Assembly: GCA_009746045.1 (NCBI GenBank)
Contig: RPFO01000167.1
Coordinates: 2,066,652-2,130,651 of the forward strand
Length of the DNA stretch: 64,000 nt
Direction: 5' to 3'
Source of the DNA: Mesostigma viride
Lineage: Eukaryota; Streptophyta; Mesostigmatophyceae; Mesostigmatales; Mesostigmataceae
Every line of letters begins with the position of its first letter. Positions within the stretch are counted from its first letter, which is position 1. The position numbers were made by a program, and so were the translations under genes. Shown in pieces: positions 21,401-30,254 of this stretch. The notes beneath the pieces are model-generated. The model did no database searches and was not told the origin of the DNA. It saw only the letters and a list, made by a program, of their open reading frames with translations.

Positions 21401-23698
21401 AGTTTGCGACGACGAGCCGGTTCGGCCGGCTCAAGCGCATTGAGTGCAAGCTGTCGGGCCGGTACCTGTTCCTCCGGTTTGTTGCGTCCACGGGCGACGC
21501 GATGGGCATGAACATGGTGTCCAAGGGCGTCGCCGCAGCGCTCACGTACCTGCAGGTAATATGAGCATGCCATTGAAACCAAACCCTCGAACCCGTTCTC
21601 ACGCATTTGGGTCGTCGCCACCACCAAACACCACTACACAGGGAGCGGCGGCGCTCACGCACCTGCAGGTAACATAGATAGGATGTATCGTGCATACAGA
21701 TAGGATGCATACAGATAGGATGAAAACAGATAGGATGCATACAGAGAGGATGCAAACAGATGGGAGGCATACAGATAGGATGCATACAGATAGGATGCAG
21801 ATAATTCCATGGCCTCGCAAGGTGACCTGGGGCTGGTTTCCAACTTTTCTTACCCGTGGCTTTCATTGGAGGGCTCGGTTGTGGGGGGGCTCACGTGGCT
21901 GGGAGTGGGACATGGTAAAGGTAAAAAGGAGGTATTACTAGATGTTCATAGTGCTAGTTAGCATACACATTTTTTACGTTCTCCTGTTTCACGTTTTTCA
22001 TCTATTTTGCATTGTCCTATATGCTCGCTGGTCTCGTGTGAAGTCTTGCCGGTGCAGCACTACTACTGTTGGCGCATCCTCAACAATATTGGTTTCTGTG
22101 CTGTACTTGTCGTCGCTTATTGACGCCTGTGTCGTAGTGGGGTCGACAGTGTTTTTAACGCTTGTTAAGAGCGAGTACTTGCATCTCCGCAGGTTTCATT
22201 TACTTGCAGTGTGAACAGCAGCAGCTTTAGCCCAGTGTTGAATTAGCCCAGTATCTGTTTCTCAAAGTAGTGTACGCAGTGTTGTGGTTCATCAAAGCAG
22301 GAAAAGTAGTGCTGGCAGCGTTACTTCCTCATAGTTCACGTTTTGTTGCTCCGCAACCCTATTCGGTTTTGGATTCCATGCCTGCGCACTTGCCCCTAGT
22401 GCAGCAAGATCTCCTCCCTCCCTCCCACCCACCCTTCCACTTCCCCATTTCGGCCCCGCCTGTCCCCCCTCCCTGCCCCTCTGTTTTTCTCCCTGCTTTC
22501 TCACCCTGTTCCACCCTGTCGACTGACCAATGACACCATGACTGCAGACCTGAACGCCACAGACACTGGCATGGACATCACCGCCACCACACAACACTAC
22601 GAAGGTGTTATGCGCAGCATCACGCTATGTACATAGCACACTATATATGTAGTGCGTGATGCTATCATACGGATTCGCAAAGCAACCCCTTATGCAGGGC
22701 GTAGCATCACACCACTACCGCCCTAAACCCTAAACCCTAAACCCTAAACCCTAAACCCTAAACCCTAAACCCTAAACCCTAAACCCTAAACCGAAAGGGA
22801 TCCCCAACAACACATCCCTTCCGCGAAACGGATACCGCAAAACATCCCTAACATTACCAACACAACTCGAACGAAAACCCACAATCATCGCCGCCACCAC
22901 AAAACCAACGTCATGGACTCCACCAGCACCAGGGCGAGTTTTGACGACATGCGCCCTATCGCTACCCTCGCACCCCTATCGATACCTTCGCAGTTTTCCT
23001 CATGCATTTGGGTTGCCACCGCCACCAAACACCACAACACACGACAGGGCGAGTTTGACGACATGCAGGTGGTGAGCATCTCGGGCAACTACTGCGCCGA
23101 CAAGAAGTGCACCTCGGTCAACTGGATCATGGGCCGCGGCCGATCCGTCGTCGTCGAGTCCCTCCTCACCGAGCGCCAGCTGTCCGCGGTCCTCCAGACG
23201 ACCGCGAAGGCCATGGCCGAGGTCAACGTGGCCAAAAATTTCGTCGGCTCGGCGATGGCAGGGTCCCTGGGCGGGTTCAACGCGCACGCGGGTAACATGG
23301 TCGAGGCCGTCATGCTCGCGTGCGGGCAGGATCCCGCGCAGAACGTGGAATCCAGCAGCTGCATGACGCACATGGAGGTGGTCGGGCCGGGGCAAAAGGA
23401 CCTGCTGGTGTCTGTCACGTTGCAGGCGCTCGAGGTGGGCACCGTGGGCGGGGGGACGATCATCCCGGGCCAGCGGACCGCGTTGGAGATGCTCGGGGTC
23501 AAGGGGGCTGACTTGGACCAGCCGGGGGGTCACGCGGACACCCTTGCCCGCATCATCGGGGCCACAGTGCTCGCGGGGGAGATTGGCCTCATGGCGCTCC
23601 TCACGCAGAAACCGGGCGCAAAGGAGACGGCGGAGGTGCAGGACACGGCGCCGGACTACCGCCGCATGCTCATTCGCACGTACTCCGCGGGGTTCTGA
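18457..23698 (+). CDS. HMGR: 3-hydroxy-3-methylglutaryl-CoA reductase (class I)
   Basis: Three exons, 18457-19251, 21025-21555 and 23048-23698, all phase 0 with GT-AG borders; 658 aa. It would reduce HMG-CoA to mevalonate in the ER membrane. The first ATG in frame is at 18457. Residues 1-48 are His-rich (11 His). Membrane helices are at about 85-107 and 123-143, as in plant enzymes. Exon 1 ends with the linker motif IPSHSLESRLGDEERAAR. Visible catalytic and cofactor motifs: Glu329 (LEGGLV), DAMGMN, Lys461 (NYCADKK), Asp537 (GQDPAQN) and GTVGGGT. The usual C-terminal catalytic His (in a GHLVxSHM-like motif) is absent: after LAGEIGLMALL the sequence becomes TQKPGAKETAEV and ends RTYSAGF. Introns are 1.77 and 1.49 kb. 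Identity is certain; full activity is not. Confidence 0.93.
19434..19700. repeat. 54-bp tandem repeat
   Basis: Just over four units of 54 bp, with starts GCAGGCATGGCATTACTATG at about 19472, 19526, 19580, 19634 and 19688. Each unit contains GTGACCATGGTA, which has a perfect ACCATGGT palindrome. It lies in HMGR intron 1. The long ORFs across it are frame-neutral artefacts (54 is divisible by 3). Confidence 0.93.
20526..20953. repeat. (CCCA)n array in HMGR intron 1
   Basis: About 106 tetramers with four or five slips (CCACCACCC junctions at about 20719, 20820, 20882 and 20941). It ends about 70 bp before the acceptor of HMGR exon 2 and is C-rich on the sense strand. The PTHPPTHP and VGGWVGGW ORFs are artefacts. 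Confidence 0.98.
21599..21680 (+). other. Duplicated splice-junction segment in HMGR intron 2 (possible 27-nt microexon)
   Basis: The left half (21599-21645) resembles the sequence just before HMGR exon 3 (CGCCACCACCAAACACCAC...CAG). The right half (21646-21677) resembles the end of exon 2 plus its donor (GCGCTCACGCACCTGCAG|GTAAC). Together they give an acceptor, 27 in-phase nucleotides coding GAAALTHLQ, and a donor. Whether it is ever spliced in cannot be told from the sequence. Confidence 0.6.
21672..21800. repeat. 15-bp tandem repeat (ATAGGATGCATACAG)n
   Basis: About eight imperfect units in HMGR intron 2, with occasional substitutions (GATGAAAACAG, GATGGGAGG). The series begins right after the duplicated donor segment. 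Confidence 0.88.
22616..22672. other. Inverted repeat upstream of telomeric array
   Basis: GCATCACGC and its complement GCGTGATGC form the arms of a potential hairpin, with a further partly complementary TATGTACATA/TATATATGTA interior. It lies in HMGR intron 2 about 50 bp before the telomeric array. Confidence 0.6.
22721..22792. repeat. Interstitial telomeric array (CCCTAAA)10
   Basis: Ten perfect CCCTAAA units followed by CC. The repeat is the Arabidopsis-type telomere sequence. HMGR exons on both sides show that it is internal to the chromosome, inside intron 2, and not a chromosome end. Confidence 0.97.
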
Positions 23699-24590
23699 TG
23701 CCTTTGAAGAATGGAGGGGTCCTGATTATATGATTCGCGAGGCTGACACCGGAGGGGGGTTGGGGTCACTAATGCTAAACGTTGCCTTTGAAAATGGAGT
23801 CGTTTCACATCCTCACGATGTGTCTGTTCTGGGATAGGAAAAGAAATACCCCTGCCCGAGGATTCTTGAAATTGGCTTCTGAGGCTTATCCGCACGCACG
23901 CTGCCGACCTCTTGAGTCGGCCACAGCGTGGGGCGGCTTGTTCTCACGTGTTCGGCTGGCTTTTAATGCTCCTAGAAACGGAGTCTCCCATTGGGATGAA
24001 CTAGGCTTTGCGAGGGCGACCCCTTAATCTCTCTTAGGGGTAGTTCTAGGAACTAGGGACTCATCTATGGACCTGTCTACGGACTTGTCAGGATGACGCT
24101 TGGAGGGCTTGGTGGAATGGTGTATGACCTGGGATATGGAGCGCACATGGAGCATAGCCCTGGGAGAGGGGTTGCACATGCAGAGCACTATTGCCTGACT
24201 TGTCCCATGGAAAGACTAGCTTGATCTTATGGTTTCAGATAGAGGGTTTTATATGGGTAGTTTGGGAAGGGGCAAGAGCAAAGGAATGGCCCCACGTCCA
24301 CCGAGACAAAGACTCAAGCATTTTGGTCACAAATAGGAAGTTCTGTTTCGTTGTTGGATGAAAGCAGAAGATGTTGCATGCGGAATGTCTCACATGCCCG
24401 CACTTGTGCCCTTCGCACAGCACTTCCCCTTTGGCAGGAGGGTCTGGAAACTAGAATTTTAGAATACGGTTAGAAATGTCTGGGCAGTTAACTGGAATGG
24501 TGGGCTCGTTGTTTGGTCTTTGGATAATGCCATGCTTTGTAAACTTTGATCTTTCGACTATGATGAATAGTAAGTGAGACAACTATCAAT
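23699..24590. other. Region downstream of HMGR
   Basis: Presumed HMGR 3' UTR and spacer. ORFs are short and show no domain. No other feature could be supported. Confidence 0.45.
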
Positions 24591-24930
24591 GAGACAACCA
24601 GCGCAGGCCAGACATCGGGAGAATCCGGACCATGGTAGCTCGAGCCTGCCGTCATCTGGTCCACGTTTTCGAGTCGTTCAGGATGATGAATTTATGAATG
24701 GAGATGGAAATGTGTAGCATTGTACATTGAAATTATGGCTGGCTTACGTGTAGAGCGACTAGATGACCTAGACGGTGGGGCCGGAAACAGTTTGCTTTCA
24801 ATATCAGGGCGTGTGTTTCGAGCCTAACTGGCCGGAAGTGTCTAGTGGTGAGCACCATTGCTGCGATCGCTCTCCCACCATTTACGAGGAAATACCCGCA
24901 AATGGAAAACCACTGAAAAGGTCTAGCTAG
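24590..24930 (+). repeat. R1 dispersed repeat, long copy
   Basis: Matches 13205-13555 along its whole length, from ACCAGCGCAGGCCAGACATC to AACCACTGAAAAGGTCTAGC, with scattered substitutions and small indels. It directly precedes the RT/ORF1 chimeric ORF. Confidence 0.75.
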
Positions 24931-24948
24931 TCAGTCATTACGTTAGCC

Positions 24949-26097
24949 ATGCCATGTAACTTGCAGGAGGGCTGCCTTGCCACTGACGACGTTGTCCACC
25001 CCTTCACTTTGAAGGAACTGGACGGCGCGCTTGCTCGCCTGCGGTACGATGCGGCGGTCGGTGCTGACCACCTTTCTGCCGAGCTGCTGAAGACCCCTGA
25101 TCCGGCGGTTAGGGATCTTCTGCTGGCGTTCTGCAACCGTGTCCTGCTTTCTGACGAGCCTCCGCCTGCTGAGTGGCAGACGGCCATCCGCGTCATGCTG
25201 TACAAGAAGGGCTCTGCTGCTGACCCCGGTAACTACCGGGGTGTCTGCCTCCAGAGCGCCGCGCTGAAGGTCTTCATGCGCATGATGCTGCACAGGCTCC
25301 GCGCCGCGCTGGACCCACACCTGGATGAGTCTCAGATGGGTTTCCGTCGTTGTCGTAACACTGTCATGGCTGTGTTTGTCGCGCGCCGGTTGATGGAGGA
25401 GGTGCGTCGCCTTCCCCCTGACAGTTTGCCGCTGGTCTTCATTTTTGTTGACTATATCAAGGCCTTTGACACGGTCCCCGAGATCGCCGAGCGAACGGCC
25501 ACCATCGCCGCCCAACCTGCTGGTAGGGCTAGCGATGACCCCTCGACTCGCGCCTCCTGGGCGGACCTGCTCAAGAGCCAGACATCCTCTACCACGACCG
25601 CCATCACCACCAAGCTCCAGGAGCTGGAAGACACGCGCCGCGAGGCCGCTGACCGCGACCGTCGCCGCTGCCGGGTCATCCTCAGGCGCTTCGACATGCC
25701 GCCGGAGGAGACCCCAGACTCTCTTCTCGACGAGCTGAAGAAACAGCTCTTGGCGTGCATGCAGCTGCCAGGTGCGATACTGCAGGGCGCCTACCGCCTG
25801 CCCCATCCACGGGCCAAGGCTGGGCCCCCTCCAGTGGTCCTCACCTTCAGCGACATCACAGCCCGAGTTCGGTTCCTCTCTCGCCGCAAGAAGCTGGTGG
25901 ACACCTCCTGGTCGCTTGACGACGACCTGACGCCAGCCCAGCAGCAGCAACGCCGCGATCAGTGGCCCGACTACATCCGCCACAAGACCAAGCCCGAGAA
26001 GCCCCAAGTGTACTGGCGGCCGGGGCGGGGACCTCTATGTCAACAAGAAACTGTGGAAGCCCCCCCGGGCTTCCCCGGGATAGAGCACTCCAGCTAG
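24949..26097 (+). CDS. Chimeric LINE ORF: reverse transcriptase N-part fused to ORF1 C-part
   Basis: A single open frame of 382 aa starting at ATG 24949. Residues about 1-177 are the first half of a LINE reverse transcriptase: KELDGALARLRYDAAVGADH (fingers), the NYRGVCLQSAALKVF motif, and motif A FVDYIKAFDTVP with its Asp. The sequence then switches in frame (about residue 178) to an ORF1-type protein: SWADLLKSQTSSTTTAI, a heptad-rich helix, RRCRVILRRFDMP, AYRLPHPRAKAGPPPVVLTF and WSLDDDLTPAQQQQRRDQWP. The order ORF2-then-ORF1 is the reverse of a normal element, and the YADD half of the RT is missing, so it cannot be an active polymerase. It probably arose by template switching or recombination. 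The open frame is notable because neighbouring copies are full of frameshifts. Confidence 0.75.
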   Translation: MPCNLQEGCLATDDVVHPFTLKELDGALARLRYDAAVGADHLSAELLKTPDPAVRDLLLAFCNRVLLSDEPPPAEWQTAIRVMLYKKGSAADPGNYRGVCLQSAALKVFMRMMLHRLRAALDPHLDESQMGFRRCRNTVMAVFVARRLMEEVRRLPPDSLPLVFIFVDYIKAFDTVPEIAERTATIAAQPAGRASDDPSTRASWADLLKSQTSSTTTAITTKLQELEDTRREAADRDRRRCRVILRRFDMPPEETPDSLLDELKKQLLACMQLPGAILQGAYRLPHPRAKAGPPPVVLTFSDITARVRFLSRRKKLVDTSWSLDDDLTPAQQQQRRDQWPDYIRHKTKPEKPQVYWRPGRGPLCQQETVEAPPGFPGIEHSS

Positions 26098-26324
26098 TTG
26101 TCTAGATGGGGGCAATCGATGATGGGATAGCTTAGGCATTACAGCACTTGAAACGATATTAGCGCACAGCGTTATAGTAACTTCAATTAGCTCTGGCCAT
26201 TGTGGCCATCAGCTTGCGCCTTAATTAGCCGACGTCTTGAGCCCACCTCACATTTGTAGCATAAGCTATGCGTCAGCCTACCTATGGTATTGCACTGGTT
26301 GTATTGCACCCACAGTGTTGCGCC

Positions 26325-26490
26325 CCGGCACCATGCCGTGGAGAGAGCACTCTGTGGCCTGCCCACCTGCGGCAGTGAGAGAAGCTAGGGCGCCCTCGCT
26401 CCTTCTCGCTGTGTAGATAGGGTTGAAGGTTCCTTTACTCTGTATTGGCACCCACGTGACGCAGTCACGTGCTTATTAATTAATTAATTA
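26325..26490 (+). repeat. Dispersed repeat ending CACGTGACGCAG...(TTAA)n
   Basis: Shares with 60165-60330 the order GGCACCATGC, GAGAGAGCACTCTGTGGCCTG, GCGGCAGTGAGAGAAGCTAG and a closing CACGTGACGCAG followed by AT-rich sequence. The closing motif also occurs alone at about 2083 and 53443. No ORF. Possibly a SINE or LINE 3' end. Confidence 0.55.
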
Positions 26491-26605
26491 ATTGACACGG
26501 TCCTCTGGGAGGCTCTTTGGGCCATCCTAGCTCTGGATCGAGTGCCACCTGCGTTTATTGCTGCCATTCGCCGGCTGGTGATATACCTTAATGGTGCTGG
26601 TGATA
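26491..26605 (+). mobile_element. LINE ORF2 fragment (RT, after motif A)
   Basis: Encodes DTVLWEALWAILALDRVPP then AFIAAIRRLVIY, which is the segment that follows motif A (FDTV) in LINE reverse transcriptases. It lies directly after a (TTAA)n run and before the 5' UTR of the next LINE copy. Confidence 0.65.
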
Positions 26606-26607
26606 TA

Positions 26608-29600
26608 GGGCACGAGCCACGAGCCACGAGGTAGCCATGGCTGACGGCGGAGCTCATAACTTTCACGTTTGAGCCCCAAATTCAGCTGTGAATATCACTA
26701 TCGCTTCGTCTTTCTAAGACGCACATGCTGATATAATTTTCCGAATCTAACACGCAATATATGACGAGCAAACGTCCCGTTGACGCAACGCAGTTTGGCG
26801 GATGCGCTCGCCCATGAAAATGCGGCAGCTGCGGCTGCAGCTTCGCCATCAGGTCCGGCAGGCAGCGGTGACACTAGTCGTGCACTGGTGGCCACCCAGC
26901 AACCTCCCGGGCTTAATGCCTCGCCATCGGCATCGCCTGACCCGAAACGCACCCGCCCAGCCGACAAAACAGGATGGTCCCGCCCCTCGGAACCGCGCTT
27001 TCGGCACCACCCTTTCAAGGTCGATGATCACGACTGGAACAACATGTCTCCTGACGATGCTATGGACTGCATCTTCTTCGGGGACTACGCCTCGCTTTAC
27101 GACCTGTGCATCCATCTCTCCGACCAAGGTCGCCTCCTCTGCAGCAACGGCAGCCCCTGGCTAGCCCACGGCGCCATGCTTGGCTGCCCCCGCCCCGAAC
27201 TCCAGCATGCACGCCGTCCTCAACTCCCTTCTCCAGCGCTCTGACGGCGAGATCTGGGCTCCATCCATCTCCGCCTCCACCCTCCGTTCCATCCTCACGG
27301 AAGCCTTTCAGCAGCACGTGACCCCCCTTGCTGCTGACGTCGCAGCATGCAATGGGTGGCACGCTGGCTGCTGAACTTCCTCACATTTCCGCCGCTGCCG
27401 CCTCCACCTCCACTGCCATTTCCGCCTCCACTGCCGACATCAAAGCCCAGCTCCTCGACCTCGACCAACGCCTTCAAGCCACCGCCAACGCCCTTGAGAG
27501 CTTGCATGACACCGCCGGCCTCACCGCCCAGGCGGTGAAGGACATCGCCGCCCAGCCGGCGCCTGCTGGCCCGGCCGGCGATGCTCCCTCCACCTGGGCG
27601 GACTTGCTTAAGCAGCACACCACCTCCACCACCTCCACCATCTCGGCACAACTCAAGCAACAAGCCCTCGACCTTCGCGAGGAAACCGACATCGCCCGGC
27701 GCAGCCACAATGTCATCGTCAAGCACTTCGACCAGCCGGCAGGTGAGACCTCCACGAGCCTTCTTGAGGCATTTAAGCGCGACATTCTTGCCCCCATGCT
27801 ACTCACTGGTGAGCTGGACATGTCGGCTGTCCGCCTCCCCCGCGCGCGGGGGAAGGCTGGCCCGGCACCCTTGCTCCTCACCTTTAAGTACATGGCGGAC
27901 AAGCTGTCGTTCCTTAACCCCTAAATGGTCTTGCTGCCGATTTTCCGCCAAAAATCGAGTTCCAGCCGATGCATCGGCCCCTTCTCGGGGGACCAGATGC
28001 CGCGAAATCTATTGAGAATTAGGAAAAGTTTAGCTGAGAAGATCGAAAGTTTATAAGTTTCTTCACAGCATGGTATATGGGTTTGCATACTTCTGACAAA
28101 GTTATAGAGGTGTTCTGGCCGGTCAAAGTACAAGGGGTCAGGGTACTTTTTCACGTACATCGTGCATTCCGGAAAACAACGACCTGGCCATGGCGGCTTG
28201 CGCCCACGCATGGCATTTACGTTTGCGTTCGAATTTTCTGGCCAAACTTAGGATATTGTTTTTATACGTCCTAAAGATCATACAGGCCAATTTTTGGTTC
28301 GCGGGAATGCCATTTGATAGGTGTCGGCAGCGTTCTTGCTGGAAAAAACTGCGATCAGGCCGGACGATAGAAACGTTGACAGCAATACCTTTCCGGCGTA
28401 TTTTAAAGGATATATCGGTTTCTTTGTACTTTTTATGATACACAGTAGTCGTAAACGTGCAAGGGTGGCCAGAAATCGCCGAATCCAGCGACCATGCTGC
28501 ACAACTTTGGTGTGCCGAAATGCGCCATTTTGCGGCCACCGCCTGGGCCAAGGTAACGCCATCCATGCCTGGTAAAGCTTAAGCATCGTTTTCCTATCGA
28601 TGTTTGACGTTTATATGTACGTTCTAGCTTGTGTAGCACATTCTTTTTGCATTATTCATGCTCTTTCTTGACCCTGGCCTGGCCCCTTTCTAAAACACCC
28701 TTCTTGGATGCTTCCCTCAGTCAGTTGACCTGCCACAGGGTGATGGTGATAAGTTTTAGAGGCTGTATGGGTTTGAATACCTCCATATATGTTTGTTATA
28801 CATTTCCCATACACATATTGCATGAGTGTGAGGCAGTTGGCTGGTCTCTGTGGCATCATCAAGCACGTAACTGGTGAGTAAAAGCTTCCCATGGACAGCA
28901 TGTGCCACCAGGTGTGCTGGCCATCACCTGGCAAGCTATAGCAGCTTAGGCCTAGTTTATCCTTGCTAGGGCAGGCTGAAATAGGCTCAACATCACTAGT
29001 TTGTTGGTGGCTGCCTCCTAGAATGCATGCCTTGCGTAGGGTATCCGTACCACGTTACCTACGTGCATGGACAAGGTAGCACCTGCACATAGGTGCCATG
29101 TAAGGGCAGTGTGATGATGCAGTTATGTTTCCCCATCATTGTGGAAGGGAAATGTATTGTTTGGCATGGTTGGTGGCCATATTAGTAGGTAGTATGCCCA
29201 CCCCTACCCCCTTGGTTGCTTTTTACCAACGGTACCCCTAAGGGCTGTACTGGGTGTAACTGCTGGTATACCCACCCAAATGATGACCCCAATGGCTCAA
29301 ACTGTTCAGCAACTAATTGTTTATCATCCCTGAAGTGGTAGGTGCCTAGCTCTTATAACATAATTCAAAATGCACATTCTACCAAAAATGAAAACGCGCG
29401 TCTTGACCCCCCTGACTTTGACGGCAGTTATATATGGCCTACCCTGCATATATGTGAGGTTGTGATATACCAACCCGAAGGGCAACTCATGGACATGCTT
29501 GGCCCCCAAGGACAGCCATTGGATATGGGTAGGTTGGATGGCATCTGGTTTGCAAAATTGTGAAGATCCAGCCGATTTATCGGCAGGATCTCAGACCATT

Positions 29601-30254
29601 TAGGGGTTAAATGCCGCAAGAAGCTCTCGAGGACTAGCTTCACGCTGGACGACGACTTGACCCTGGCCCAGCAACAGCGGCGACGCGAGCTATGGCCGAC
29701 CTACCTTCAGCTCCGGCACAGCGCAGGGGGGAAGCCGGTATACTGGAGGGGGGCGGTCATCCACGTTGACCACAAGCCCTGGCAGCCCCCTCCTGCCACC
29801 CCAGACTAGGGAATTCATACCAGTAGTGTAGATTAGTCAGGCTTAGCCTAGCATGTGGCCCACGCGCATGTGCGCCCATAATGGCCCCCATGGATGTTGT
29901 CTACAGAATTTAGCCAAGCCCTGCCTATAACGGGACCCCCATGGATGTTGCATTAAGAATTTCGCCATGCTATGCCATGCAGAGAGATGCTCTCTGTAGA
30001 GAAGCCATGTCCTAGCTCTTGTATAGCCATGATGATCTTCCCCACCTATGACAGGCTCCCCTTAGTTGGGTTGAGCTTGAAACTCTGGGTGGTGCAGGTG
30101 CCCTAGTGCACCTAGAGCAAGTGTTGTTTACATTCCCACCCTTGCAGGAAGTAGCTTAGAATGTATGATAGGCCATATGCCCCTTCTCTGGGCTATGTGC
30201 TACATATACTCCCAACGGAGTTATGTTACAATTCAATTCAATTCAATTCAATTC
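26608..30254 (+). mobile_element. ORF1-only L1-type LINE interrupted by a TTAA element
   Basis: 5' UTR with CACGAGCCACGAGGTAGCC at 26610-26760, ORF1 from ATG 26761 to the TAG at 29807, 420 bp of 3' UTR, and an (AATTC)n tail at 30229-30254. ORF1 has a frameshift in its first 20 codons and two more near 27180-27330, then reads cleanly from 27328 (helix, RRM-like core LPRARGKAGPAPLLLTF). It is split at codon SFL|K by the element at 27918-29606. On the far side the frame resumes with CRKKLSRTSFTLDDDLTLAQ and ends in YWRGAVIHVDHKPWQ. There is no ORF2. Confidence 0.85.
27918..29606. mobile_element. 1,689-bp TTAA-flanked element (piggyBac-like), nested in LINE ORF1
   Basis: TTAA duplications at 27914-27917 and 29607-29610 flank termini that are perfect inverted repeats of 14 bp (CCCCTAAATGGTCT at the left, complement at the right), with further GCCGAT subterminal motifs. 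Removing the element plus one TTAA restores an uninterrupted ORF1 reading frame, which dates the insertion after the LINE and proves the boundaries. Several short ORFs inside show no transposase features, so it is non-autonomous. Confidence 0.88.

Noticed and set aside
22721-22792. Chromosome end
   Set aside because: HMGR exons continue on both sides in one reading frame, so the telomeric repeats are interstitial.
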